Assembly: GCF_016892605.1 (NCBI RefSeq)
Contig: NZ_JAFEMV010000006.1
Coordinates: 1-64,000 of the forward strand
Direction of reading: 5' to 3'
Length of the DNA: 64,000 bases
Origin: Desemzia sp. RIT 804
GTDB lineage: Bacteria; Bacillota; Bacilli; Lactobacillales; Carnobacteriaceae
Shown: positions 35,240 to 47,088 of the stretch, piece by piece
Layout of the letters: each line of letters starts with the position of its first letter
How positions within the stretch are numbered: the stretch's first letter is position 1
Position numbers and translations under genes: made by a program
The notes under the pieces: generated by a model
What the model saw: only the letters and a program-made list of their open reading frames with translations
Told to the model about the DNA's origin: nothing
Database searches by the model: none

Positions 35240-36742
35240 TTATGAACCCAATTTCGGTTGTGGTAAATCATCGATTCCCATTTTGCTGAATCTCTTGTTC
35301 TTGCTGAATGCAAAGGTCAACACGATAGGTACTACGATCGCGATAACCATACAAATAGCGAATACTAGCCAATATTGGTTTTGGATAGACAAGATACCTG
35401 GAAGCCCACCAACACCAATTGAGTTTGCAGTTACATTAAAGATCGATGCTACTAAGCCTGCGATTCCTGAACCGATCATAGCTGCAAAGAATGGGTAGGC
35501 GTATTTGATATTGATACCGAACATAGCTGGTTCAGTAACTCCCAAGTAACAAGAAATAGCTGCCGGGATCGAGATATCGCGTTCTTCCTTGTTGTCTCGG
35601 TTAATGAAGATAATCGCTACTACAGCTGAACCTTGAGCGATATTAGATAGAGCGATCATTGGCCATAAGTTTGTCCCACCAAAGTCAGCTACTAATTGCA
35701 AGTCGATCGCATTTGTCATGTGATGTAAACCAGTGATAACCAATGGTGAGTAGAATGTTCCAAATAATAGACCGAATAACCAACTGAATGAGCCTGTTAG
35801 ACCAGAGTAAACTATGTTTGAGATCCAGTCACCAATTTGCCAACCGATTGGTCCTAAAACTGTGTGAGCGATCAATACAGTTGGAACTAAAGCAAACAAC
35901 GGAACAAAAATCATCGAAATGGCTTGCGGAATTACTTTTCTTAATCCTAATTCCAAGTAAGCCAATACGAAACCAGCTAACATAGCTGGAATAACTTGAG
36001 CTTGGTAACCGATCATATCAATTTGGAAGAAACCAAAGTCCCAAAATGGAATCTCTGTTGCTTCAGCTACCCCATAAGCATTTAATAATTGTGGAGATAC
36101 TAATGTAATACCAAGTACAATACCAAGAATTTGTGTTGTTCCCATCTTCTTAGCAATACTCCAAGTGATCCCTACTGGTAAGAAGTGGAAAATAGCTTCC
36201 CCGATCAACCATAAGAAAGAGTTGACTCCATTCCAGAACTGACTGACATTGACGATCGTATTATAGATTGGTTCGCCAGCCGCACTAACTTGTGGCACGC
36301 CATCTACCATCAATTGACCAAGCGATTCCATTGGAACAGCTTCTAAAATATTACGGAACCCTAAAATAAGTCCCCCAACAACAATAGCTGGAATAATAGG
36401 AGAAAAGACTTCTGCCAATACCGACATCGCACGTTGCAACGGGTTTTGATTTTTCTTACTTGCTTGTTTGACCTCATCCTTTGATACTCCAGATTTACCA
36501 GAGATCTTTTCAAATTCATTATAAAAAGTTGCTACATCATTCCCAATAATAACTTGATACTGACCAGCTTGTGTAAAGGTTCCTTTTACTGCTGGTATCT
36601 TTTCGATCTTTTTATTATCTGCCTTGTCTGGGTCATTCAATACAAACCGCAAACGTGTAGCGCAATGAGTAACTGCTGAAATATTTTCTGATCCACCAAT
36701 ATCCTCAAGCAACTGTTTGGCATCTTGCTTAAAATCTACCAT
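35240..36742 (-). CDS. treB: PTS trehalose-specific EIIBC component
   Basis: A 500-residue membrane permease of the glucose-family PTS. The N-terminal IIB domain (about 1-85) has the phosphorylated Cys in THCATRLRFVLND. The IIC domain (about 105-480) has about ten transmembrane segments and the conserved NIAQGSAVVAI-like region. It has no fused IIA domain, so it should need a separate glucose-type EIIA; a lone one is encoded at 60830. It is the first gene of treB-treA, with a TreR-like operator at the promoter. Confidence 0.92.
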   Translation of the reverse strand: MVDFKQDAKQLLEDIGGSENISAVTHCATRLRFVLNDPDKADNKKIEKIPAVKGTFTQAGQYQVIIGNDVATFYNEFEKISGKSGVSKDEVKQASKKNQNPLQRAMSVLAEVFSPIIPAIVVGGLILGFRNILEAVPMESLGQLMVDGVPQVSAAGEPIYNTIVNVSQFWNGVNSFLWLIGEAIFHFLPVGITWSIAKKMGTTQILGIVLGITLVSPQLLNAYGVAEATEIPFWDFGFFQIDMIGYQAQVIPAMLAGFVLAYLELGLRKVIPQAISMIFVPLFALVPTVLIAHTVLGPIGWQIGDWISNIVYSGLTGSFSWLFGLLFGTFYSPLVITGLHHMTNAIDLQLVADFGGTNLWPMIALSNIAQGSAVVAIIFINRDNKEERDISIPAAISCYLGVTEPAMFGINIKYAYPFFAAMIGSGIAGLVASIFNVTANSIGVGGLPGILSIQNQYWLVFAICMVIAIVVPIVLTFAFSKNKRFSKMGIDDLPQPKLGS

Positions 36743-36789
36743 TTTACTTCCTCCTTAAAAAATGTGATAAGTGCTAAAAAAGTCAAATG

Positions 36790-36835
36790 ACTTGTATATA
36801 CAAGTTTATTATAACGGTTTTTATTATTATTGCAA
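36790..36835 (-). promoter_or_regulatory. treB promoter with TreR operator
   Basis: On the minus strand TTGCAA (36830-36835), 16 bases, TATAAT (36808-36813), then the palindrome ACTTGTATATACAAGT (36790-36805) over the start region. TTGTATATACAA matches the tre operator core known in Bacillus. A CcpA-like sequence TGTAAAACGCTTGCA overlaps the -35 but has one base too many between conserved halves. Confidence 0.75.
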
Positions 36836-37124
36836 GCGTTTTACAAATATGTTTCGATTTTATTTGTCTATCCTCTGCCACAAATGACAGACCTACTATT
36901 TTCTACATAAGATAAATATTTTTTTTTGGAATGAGAGAATGACTTAGATGGTTTGAGTATTGAGCTTGTCTGATTGAGGAAAAGAGATAGGCTTTAGAAA
37001 TACATGGAAAAATTCACAATACAGCAAAGTAATTAAAAAATAACGAAGTTTTTCAAACTAAAAACTCCCTTCACTCTCCTTTCATTTCTTTAGTTTTAAT
37101 GTAGCTTGATGGCCTCATTTATGC

Positions 37125-37172
37125 AAAAAAAAAGTCTTCATCAAAGTGATTTCTTTGATGAAGACTTTTAAT
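37125..37172 (-). terminator. Terminator after jag
   Basis: On the minus strand AAAAGTCTTCATCAAAG and CTTTGATGAAGACTTTT arms with a T-run. The remaining 290 bases to the treB promoter hold nothing I can name. Confidence 0.85.
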
Positions 37173-37179
37173 AAAATGA

Positions 37180-37989
37180 TTATATTTGTTTATCAGAAGG
37201 TTCTACTACCAGATAACGATGAGGCTCTCTGCCCTCTGAATGAGTAGTCACCCATTCATTTTGACTGAGATAATAATGTATGACCTTTCTTTCAAAAGCT
37301 GGCATAGGTTCTAAGAACACCGGTTGGTTAGTCTGTTCCACTTTTGATGCCGTACGCTCTGCTAAACGTTTTAGAATAACTTCACGACGTTCTCGATAAT
37401 CCCCCACATTAACTACAGCAACCATCTTAGTTTTAGCATGACGGTGCAACAATACTTGTGCGAGAGATTGGAGTGCATTTAAAACTTTTCCATGCTTTCC
37501 AATGATGACCCCTGCTTTTTGAGAATCTAAATGAAAAATGATTTGCTTTTCTTTTTGCTCAACATTGATTGTAGCCTGAGCACCAAGTTTTGCAACTACA
37601 TCTACTAAATAATCAGACACTAATTCAATAGCCTGGCTGTCGTCTCTTGTGCTGTTGTCTCCATTAGAGTCAGCTGCTTCTTCAAAGTCCTCTTCTTCAT
37701 TGATGTCATTTTCTTTTGTTATTAAAATATTGGTATCTTCAGCTTCTATAATCGTGGACTTTTCTGGTGCCGTTTTTTCATCTATGTCAGTAAAGATCTC
37801 ATGATCCACTTCAACAGCAGATGTATGTCTGACAGTAACAATAGCATCTTTTTGACCAAATCCTAGAAAACCTTTTTTCCCATTTTCAATAACTTCAATA
37901 GAAGCTTCTTCTTTACTGATTCCTAAAGTGCGTAAAGCTTTATTAATGGCTTCCTCAACAGTAGGGGCTTTTGCGGTATACTTATCCAT
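37180..37989 (-). CDS. jag: RNA-binding protein Jag/KhpB
   Basis: A 269-residue protein with an N-terminal Jag domain (about 1-50, KKGFLGFGQKDAIV), an acidic linker (about 75-125), a KH-II domain with VIIGKHGKVLNALQ, and a C-terminal R3H domain with RREVILKRLAERT and HYYLSQNEWVTTHSEG. KhpB with KhpA binds many transcripts and affects cell elongation in streptococci. It lies 56 bases downstream of yidC in the rpmH-rnpA-yidC-jag operon. Confidence 0.9.
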   Translation of the reverse strand: MDKYTAKAPTVEEAINKALRTLGISKEEASIEVIENGKKGFLGFGQKDAIVTVRHTSAVEVDHEIFTDIDEKTAPEKSTIIEAEDTNILITKENDINEEEDFEEAADSNGDNSTRDDSQAIELVSDYLVDVVAKLGAQATINVEQKEKQIIFHLDSQKAGVIIGKHGKVLNALQSLAQVLLHRHAKTKMVAVVNVGDYRERREVILKRLAERTASKVEQTNQPVFLEPMPAFERKVIHYYLSQNEWVTTHSEGREPHRYLVVEPSDKQI

Positions 37990-38045
37990 ATCTATCCTCC
38001 ATTCAAAACTGTTAGATAATCATAAAGATTTTATAACCTGAACTA

Positions 38046-38891
38046 CTATTTTTTCTTCACATTACGTTTCGTTTTTTGGGCTAATTTTAACGCACGTTGT
38101 CGGTCTTTTTCTCGTTTTCTTTGTGCATCTTCTTTTTCTTGACGCTCTTTTTTGATCTTAAATGGGTTATTGAACAACAATGTTTGAAGCACAGAGAAAC
38201 CATTACTTACCACAAAGTACAATGAAACAGCACTTGGTAATGAAATACTGATAAATAAAATCATAACCGGCATCATATACGTCATAATAGCCGTTGTAGG
38301 ATTCGAGCCTTCTTGACTCATACTTGATAATTTAGATGTAGCTAACGTCAATACAGCTGCCAAGATTGGTAAAATAAAGTATGGATCTGGTGTTCCTAGA
38401 TTCACCCATAAGAAATCACCTGTACTTAATACTTCTGTACGATTGATTGCTTGATATAACGCAATCAACACAGGCATTTGGATCAACAAAGGCAAACAGC
38501 CTGCTGCAGGATTTACTCCTGCTTCTTCATACAATTTAGACGTTTCTGTTTTTAATTTTTCTTGCGTTTCTGCATCTTTAGAAGAATATTGTTCTTGCAA
38601 CGCTTTTAGTTGCGGTTGCACATCTGTCATCTTTCGACTACTCTTTGTTTGGTAATAAGTAAGAGGCAAAAGAATGATTCTAATAATTAAAGTAAAGGCA
38701 ATAATACCGATCCCATAATTTCCTCCAAACAAATTAGACAACCAAATTATAACCTGCGAAAAGTTATAAATAATATAACGCTCAAAAAAACCAGTACTGT
38801 CACTTGTAATTGGACCTGTACCACATGCTGCTAAGACTACAGTCAGTCCTAACATACCTAATAAAAGAAGTAATCGCTTACGCTTTTTCAC
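38046..38891 (-). CDS. yidC: Membrane protein insertase YidC/SpoIIIJ
   Basis: A 281-residue insertase that places proteins in the membrane alone or with SecYEG. The N-terminal lipoprotein signal ends in the lipobox VLAAC (Cys23). Five transmembrane segments follow, and the conserved Arg in IIRIILLPLTYYQTK sits in the hydrophilic groove. The basic C-terminal tail is KRNVKKK. It lies 22 bases after rnpA, in a co-transcribed ribosome and insertion gene set. Confidence 0.94.
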   Translation of the reverse strand: MKKRKRLLLLLGMLGLTVVLAACGTGPITSDSTGFFERYIIYNFSQVIIWLSNLFGGNYGIGIIAFTLIIRIILLPLTYYQTKSSRKMTDVQPQLKALQEQYSSKDAETQEKLKTETSKLYEEAGVNPAAGCLPLLIQMPVLIALYQAINRTEVLSTGDFLWVNLGTPDPYFILPILAAVLTLATSKLSSMSQEGSNPTTAIMTYMMPVMILFISISLPSAVSLYFVVSNGFSVLQTLLFNNPFKIKKERQEKEDAQRKREKDRQRALKLAQKTKRNVKKK

Positions 38892-38913
38892 GTTTTTATT
38901 CCTCCGCTTTTCA

Positions 38914-39255
38914 TTATTTCTCCAACATTTTAGCTAATTTCAAAACGTGAATCAAACTTTTTTTTATTTCACTCGTTGACATAGCCGCAGTTGGCTTACG
39001 GGCAATAACGATGAAGTCTTTTTCCGCTTTTAGATCTGGCTTTAGTTCTGTTAAACTTTGCCGAATTTTGCGTTTGACCGCATTTCTTATTACCGCGTTT
39101 CCTATTTTTTTACCAACAGAAAGTCCGACCCTAAAATGGGATTGATTCTCTTTGTTTAATACGTAAACAACAAATTGACGATTTGCTGTGGATTTTCCGT
39201 GATGAAAGACTTTTTGAAATTCGGTTTCTTTTTTTACACGATAAGCTTTCCTCAT
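38914..39255 (-). CDS. rnpA: Ribonuclease P protein component
   Basis: A 113-residue basic protein that helps the RNase P RNA mature tRNA 5' ends. The family signature [11 protein letters not shown] (RNR motif) is in the second half, with the usual [13 protein letters not shown] and C-terminal helix. It follows rpmH, separated by a hairpin that may reduce read-through. Confidence 0.94.
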   Translation of the reverse strand: MRKAYRVKKETEFQKVFHHGKSTANRQFVVYVLNKENQSHFRVGLSVGKKIGNAVIRNAVKRKIRQSLTELKPDLKAEKDFIVIARKPTAAMSTSEIKKSLIHVLKLAKMLEK

Positions 39256-39341
39256 AACGATAATTCCCTCATCTTATAAAACTTTTTTAGAAAGAAATAA
39301 CAACTCTTTTCTATTCTTATGTACTCTTTACAAAAAATAGA

Positions 39342-39373
39342 AAAAAAAGACCACTGAGACGGTCAGTGATCTT
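39342..39373 (-). terminator. Partial terminator between rpmH and rnpA
   Basis: On the minus strand CACTGA/TCAGTG arms within AAGAtCACTGA...TCAGTGgTCTT, followed by a T-run, overlapping the rpmH stop codon. It probably sets the ratio of rpmH to downstream genes. Confidence 0.65.
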
Positions 39374-39506
39374 ATGCAGACAATACTTTTCTGCCTTTAC
39401 GGCGTCTACTTTGCAATACATTACGTCCATTTTTAGTACTCATACGTTTACGGAAACCATGTACTTTTTGACGTTTACGCTTTTTAGGTTGGAAAGTTCT
39501 TTTCAT
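39372..39506 (-). CDS. rpmH: Ribosomal protein bL34
   Basis: A 44-residue, very basic protein, [20 protein letters not shown] onward, ending GRKVLSA. The sequence is typical of bL34 of the large subunit. GGAGG precedes the ATG. It is first in the rpmH-rnpA-yidC-jag operon and diverges from dnaA across the origin. Confidence 0.97.
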   Translation of the reverse strand: MKRTFQPKKRKRQKVHGFRKRMSTKNGRNVLQSRRRKGRKVLSA

Positions 39507-39572
39507 GCGTGTTACACCTCCTGAAAAACTATCTTTCTTAAATTTATTGGATTTTTAAAGACAGTCTTGAAC

Positions 39573-39601
39573 ATTCTAATGATAAAAATTAGACTTGTCA
39601 A
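39573..39601 (-). promoter_or_regulatory. rpmH promoter
   Basis: On the minus strand TTGACA (39596-39601), 17 bases, TAGAAT (39573-39578). Confidence 0.75.
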
Positions 39602-40122
39602 GCACATTCACCCAATTTCAATCATTCACTAAAATATCATACCATAAATGAAATAAACATAAAACACCTTTTTACTATTTTCTTATATTTGTCAAAATTT
39701 CTTATGATTTCATATAAAAGTAAGACAATATATAACAGCTGATATGACATTCATATGTAATTCAGTTACTCATGAGATTGGTTGGTTATATTCAGTAGAA
39801 ATAATTTCATTTTCTGACACAACATATTATTCGCATCGTACTATATAAATAGAACTGCTAAAAAAGTAACCACAAAAGAGCTCCGTTTTTATTCTCTATT
39901 ATTTTCATTCAACTTAATCATTCTTCCCTTCTTATAAAATTGAACGTTTTTCAAATAAGCGAATGTTTTTATCTCTATAACTATCTATTAATTAAATTTT
40001 TATATTTGCATTTTTTAATGCTCAAAGAAAGTTTGCAAATAAATTAACAAGTTCTTGTTGATTTCTGCACAAGAATATATCTCATCTCTTTTCTAAAATT
40101 TCTGCACTGATTTCATATAAAG

Positions 40123-40435
40123 TTATCCACATGAGTATTTTTTTGTCCCCATATCCTTTTTTGCCATTTTTATTTAATAATCTTCTCCACTGGCTTTTCC
40201 CTAAGTTATACACATACAAACACCATGTTGATCTCTCATCCATTTCCTTTTGTTGATTCTGTGGATAACTGACAGATTACCTGTTATAACAGCCTTTTTT
40301 TTGAATTTTTATCCACATTTTTCTTTGGAACAAAAAAATAAATCCAAGTTATCCACTTGCTCTTTTCGGCTTGTGGATAACTTTATACACCCCATCTGGA
40401 TATATTTTCAACAGGTGGAAAGTACTTGTGGAAAA
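40123..40435. other. Origin region, DnaA-box cluster upstream of dnaA
   Basis: Perfect DnaA boxes TTATCCACA: plus strand 40123-40131 and 40309-40317; minus strand 40260-40268 and 40372-40380. Near matches: 40206-40214 (TTATACACA), 40349-40357 (TTATCCACT), 40383-40391 (TTATACACC), and 40427-40435 on the minus strand (TTTTCCACA). The AT-rich stretch 39602-40122 holds no box I can see. This corresponds to the incC half of a bipartite origin as in Bacillus. Confidence 0.88.
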
Positions 40436-40457
40436 CTTTTATTTATCGTGCTAGAAT
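40429..40457 (+). promoter_or_regulatory. Probable dnaA promoter
   Basis: TGC-TAGAAT extended -10 (hexamer 40452-40457) with TGGAAA 17 bases upstream. The -35 overlaps a near-match DnaA box, which would allow autoregulation. Confidence 0.5.
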
Positions 40458-40650
40458 AGAAAAAGATATTCTCTAGGAGTGTGGACTAATTTTTGCGAGG
40501 ATTTAAGAAGCGCAGAAAAAAATACATTTAGAAGTTTTTGCTTCAAATAAGAAATTAAACTTTCTTAAATTATTTACTAAAAAAACTAAGAATAAATACT
40601 ATCAGATGCGGGAACTTTTCTCGCTCTTATTTTTAAAAGGAGGTTTTCTG

Positions 40651-41988
40651 TTGGATGACTTACATTCTCTGTGGAATTATTTAAAAGAAAAATTTAAAGA
40701 TTCACTCTCTAAAGTAAGTTATGATACTTGGATTGAATCTGCAAATCCGATTCGTTTAACAGACAAGCATTTAATTGTTGAAGTTCCTTCTTCATTGCAC
40801 AAAGAATATTGGGAAAATAACCTGACAACCAGAATCGTAGAAAATATTTATGAATTCTCTGGACAAGAGTTATCCCCGATTTTCGTGATCAAAAATGAAG
40901 AAGAAGCTATTGCAGCACAAAAAGAATCATCCGCTATGTCTATAGAACAAAAAAATCCATTTAAAAAAAATGCATTGTTAAATGACAAGTACACATTTGA
41001 CACTTTTGTTATTGGTAAAGGAAATCAAATGGCACATGCAGCAGCTTTAGTAGTTGCCGAAGAGCCAGGTACTATTTACAATCCGTTGTTCTTTTATGGA
41101 GGAGTTGGTTTAGGAAAAACCCATTTGATGCACGCTATTGGACATCAAATGTTACTATTGAATCCAGACGCAAAAGTAAAATACGTTAGTAGTGAAACTT
41201 TTGCCAATGACTTCATCAATTCGATCCAGAATAAAACACAAGAAAAGTTCCGACAAGAATACCGGAATGTAGATTTATTGCTAGTGGATGATATTCAATT
41301 TTTTGCAGATAAAGAAGGAACGCAAGAAGAATTCTTCCATACTTTCAACGCTTTATATGACGATCGAAAACAAATTGTTTTAACTAGTGATCGGCTGCCA
41401 AATGAAATACCCAAACTACAAGAACGTCTCGTGTCTCGCTTTGCGTGGGGGTTATCCGTTGATATCACACCGCCAGATCTAGAAACACGTATCGCTATTT
41501 TACGCAAAAAAGCTAATGCTGAAAGACTCGAAATTCCAGACGATACATTGAGCTACATTGCTGGTCAAATTGATTCAAATATTCGCGAACTCGAAGGAGC
41601 TCTAGTAAGAGTCCAGGCTTATGCAGCAATCGTGAGTCAAGAAATCACAACTAGTTTAGCCGCTGATGCACTGAAGAGCATGTTGCCTTCTTCTAAACCA
41701 ACAACCCTTACGATCAAAGATATTCAATCTGTTGTCAGCAAATATTATCAAATATCAATGGTGGATTTGAAAGGCAAAAAACGTGTTAAATCAATCGTTT
41801 TGCCACGTCAGATCGCAATGTACTTATCTAGAGAATTGACTTCCAGTTCATTGCCTAAGATCGGAGCTGAATTTGGAGGAAAAGATCATACTACTGTTAT
41901 TCATGCGTATGAAAAAATCGCGCAAGCATTAACAACAAATGACCAGCTGAAAAAAGAAATCAGTGAATTGAAAAAAACATTTAGCTGA
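40651..41988 (+). CDS. dnaA: Chromosomal replication initiator DnaA
   Basis: A 445-residue AAA+ initiator. Domain I (about 1-85) is followed by a variable linker, then domain III with Walker [11 protein letters not shown] and Walker [10 protein letters not shown], then domain IV with the DnaA signature [15 protein letters not shown]. Start: TTG at 40651, seven bases after AAAAGGAGG, giving [12 protein letters not shown]. An in-frame ATG at 40606 has no site and would add an unusual hydrophobic extension. Confidence 0.95.
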   Translation: MDDLHSLWNYLKEKFKDSLSKVSYDTWIESANPIRLTDKHLIVEVPSSLHKEYWENNLTTRIVENIYEFSGQELSPIFVIKNEEEAIAAQKESSAMSIEQKNPFKKNALLNDKYTFDTFVIGKGNQMAHAAALVVAEEPGTIYNPLFFYGGVGLGKTHLMHAIGHQMLLLNPDAKVKYVSSETFANDFINSIQNKTQEKFRQEYRNVDLLLVDDIQFFADKEGTQEEFFHTFNALYDDRKQIVLTSDRLPNEIPKLQERLVSRFAWGLSVDITPPDLETRIAILRKKANAERLEIPDDTLSYIAGQIDSNIRELEGALVRVQAYAAIVSQEITTSLAADALKSMLPSSKPTTLTIKDIQSVVSKYYQISMVDLKGKKRVKSIVLPRQIAMYLSRELTSSSLPKIGAEFGGKDHTTVIHAYEKIAQALTTNDQLKKEISELKKTFS

Positions 41989-42016
41989 TAAAAAAGGAAA
42001 AATCTGTTTTTTAACA

Positions 42017-42137
42017 TGTGCATAACTATTAGAGTTTTCCCGGAATTACCCACACGTTGTCAACATGTGGAAAAGTTGACGGTAATTGCGTTTGTCCGTG
42101 TTTTCCACAGTATCAACAGGCCCTACTACTATTACTA
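42017..42137. other. Origin region, DnaA boxes and DnaA-trio unwinding element
   Basis: Box-like sites: 42017-42025 (minus, TTATGCACA), 42046-42054 (TTACCCACA), 42066-42074 (minus, TTTTCCACA), 42101-42109 (TTTTCCACA). A short GC-rich spacer and the trio run CTACTACTATTACTA (42123-42137) follow, then AT-rich DNA up to dnaN. This is the layout of the Bacillus unwinding site. Confidence 0.85.
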
Positions 42138-42179
42138 AAGTAATTACTCTATTAAAACTAAACAGTCGGAGGTTAATTC

Positions 42180-43322
42180 ATGAAATTTACAATTAATCGA
42201 AGTGCTTTTTTAAACAGCTTAGCTGACGTACAAAGAGCTATTTCGTCAAAAACAACGATTCCTATCCTTACAGGTGTTAAAATTATTGCTTCCCAAGAAG
42301 GGCTAACCTTAACAGGTAGTGATTCTGATATTTCGATTGAAGCATTTATTCCTGTTGAAGACGACAAAAACCAATTGATCATTGAGAAAACTGGTGGAAT
42401 TATTCTTCAAGCTCGATTCTTCAATGAAATTGTCCGAAAATTACCAGATGACAAAATGACTATTGAAGTATTGGATCATTTCCAAACACAAATTACTTCA
42501 GCATCTGCTTCTTTTACGATCAATGGGTTAGATCCAAATAACTATCCACACTTACCAGTTATTGATAGCAATGAATCATTTATTTTAAACGTGAATTTGT
42601 TCAAACAAGTGATTTCTCAAACCGTGATCGCTACATCTACTCATGAAAGTCGACCTATTTTGACAGGTGTAAATATTGTGATTGAAAATCAAACATTATC
42701 GGCTGTTGCTACAGATAGCCACCGTTTAAGCCAAAGAGTAATTCCATTGACAATGAGCGAAGAACAAGCACAAAAGAAATACAAAATCATTATTCCAGGA
42801 AAAAGTTTAACGGAACTTTCGAAAATATTAGAAGAAGATGCAGAAACTGCCGAAATGATGATCACTGAAAACCAAGTATTGTTCAAAACTGAAAACTTAT
42901 ACTTCTATACTCGACTGCTAGAAGGAATTTATCCTGAAACGCAACGCTTGATTCCTGATACATCTTCAACAAGTGTGGTTTTTAATGCAAATTCTTTACT
43001 TGGATCTATTGAACGGGCTTCTTTGCTTTCTCATGAAGGAAAAAATAATGTCGTTAAGTTATCTGTATCAAAAGATAAAGTAGAAATTTCTGGTAATTCC
43101 CCTGAAATTGGAAATGTTCAAGAAGAACTCAATTTCCAATCGTTTGAAGGCGAAGAAATCGAACTATCATTTAATCCGGATTATATGAAAGATGCACTAA
43201 GAACATTTGGGCAGTCAGACATTTTGATCAAATTTACTTCACCGATCCGTCCATTTGTCATCGTTCCATCTGAAGATGGAAAAGAATTTGTACAACTGAT
43301 TACACCAGTACGTACATTTTAA
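42180..43322 (+). CDS. dnaN: DNA polymerase III beta clamp
   Basis: A 380-residue sliding clamp with three repeated clamp folds and a typical C-terminus KEFVQLITPVRTF. It holds the replicative polymerase on DNA. CGGAGG precedes the ATG. It lies 190 bases after dnaA with the unwinding element between them. Its TAA stop runs directly into repeat unit R11. Confidence 0.95.
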   Translation: MKFTINRSAFLNSLADVQRAISSKTTIPILTGVKIIASQEGLTLTGSDSDISIEAFIPVEDDKNQLIIEKTGGIILQARFFNEIVRKLPDDKMTIEVLDHFQTQITSASASFTINGLDPNNYPHLPVIDSNESFILNVNLFKQVISQTVIATSTHESRPILTGVNIVIENQTLSAVATDSHRLSQRVIPLTMSEEQAQKKYKIIIPGKSLTELSKILEEDAETAEMMITENQVLFKTENLYFYTRLLEGIYPETQRLIPDTSSTSVVFNANSLLGSIERASLLSHEGKNNVVKLSVSKDKVEISGNSPEIGNVQEELNFQSFEGEEIELSFNPDYMKDALRTFGQSDILIKFTSPIRPFVIVPSEDGKEFVQLITPVRTF

Positions 43323-43455
43323 GAGCGCGAAAAAAGGCGTTCAGCTCATTGGACAAATAACGACCACAACAGTTTGGGTTCTTTCCGAACTGTTGTGGTC
43401 GCTATTTTGGAGTATGAGTTGCCTTTTGTAGCGCGTCTAATAGAGCGCGAAAAGA
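43322..43455 (+). repeat. Hairpin-repeat array, family 1 (unit R11 and truncated R12)
   Basis: R11 (43322-43441) begins AGAGCGCGAA at the dnaN stop codon. Its basal pair is AAAAGGC/GCCTTTT, the inner arms are GACCACAACAGTT/AACTGTTGTGGTC, and the loop is GGGTTCTTTCC. R12 starts at 43442 with AGAGCGCGAAAA and stops after about 14 bases. The array is sense to dnaN. Confidence 0.88.
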
Positions 43456-43502
43456 TTACAGGAAGCCCAACTTTCCTGCATATTTATAAACTGAATAGTC
43501 CC

Positions 43503-43547
43503 AAAAAACACAGTCATAGACTTTTTGTCTCGGACTGTGTTTTTTAT
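43503..43547 (+). terminator. Terminator after dnaN
   Basis: AAAACACAGTC and GACTGTGTTTT arms with a T-run. Confidence 0.8.
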
Positions 43548-43659
43548 GTACATAGTTTTATATAGGCGAATTTTTCGTTTCTAGCAATTTTTGATCCATT
43601 TGGGCAGTTTATCCGTTTTTTATTAAAAACGAAAGAAACACGTTTATTTTAAGATAAAT

Positions 43660-43688
43660 TTGTAAAATAGCTAAAAATGGAGTATAAT
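43660..43688 (+). promoter_or_regulatory. Promoter of yaaA-recF-gyrB-gyrA
   Basis: TTGTAA (43660-43665), 17 bases, TATAAT (43683-43688). Confidence 0.7.
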
Positions 43689-43762
43689 AAAAGCAAGACA
43701 TAAAAGAGATTCGCGTGGATTTTTACGTTCCACGCTTATTTTATTGAAAAGCAGGTGACAAG

Positions 43763-44010
43763 ATGAAAGAAACAGTCTTAATAGACAAAGAATACATTAC
43801 ATTAGGACAGTTGTTAAAACACGTCAATATCATTTCAAGTGGGGGCGTAGCTAAACATTTTTTAGCGGAAAACACTGTTTTATTAGACAATGAACTGGAA
43901 AACCGACGAGGCAAGAAGATTTTTCCTGGGTCGATCGTGGAAATTCCAGGTGAAGGAACGTATATTATTCAACATGAATCTTCAGAAGATATTTCTGAGG
44001 AAACACGCTA

Positions 44011-44011
<1 letters not shown>
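43763..44011 (+). CDS. yaaA: S4-domain protein YaaA
   Basis: An 82-residue protein with an S4-like RNA-binding fold (LGQLLKHVNIISSGGVAKHF). It sits between dnaN and recF, where yaaA is found in most Firmicutes. It has been linked to ribosome assembly in Bacillus. Its stop overlaps the recF start (TAATG), indicating translational coupling. Confidence 0.88.
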
Positions 44012-47072
<3,061 letters not shown>

Positions 47073-47088
47073 TCAAGGAGGGAAAAAA

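Noticed and set aside
36821-36845. CcpA (cre) site at the treB promoter
   Set aside because: TGTAAAACGCTTGCA has one extra base between the conserved halves, so it is noted only as cre-like and not listed as a site.
39602-40122. Possible small genes in the origin region between rpmH and the DnaA boxes
   Set aside because: Only short AT-rich frames without ribosome-binding sites; regarded as origin DNA.
43374-43565. Plus-strand frame of 63 codons after dnaN
   Set aside because: It lies within hairpin unit R11 and the dnaN terminator and has no ribosome-binding site.
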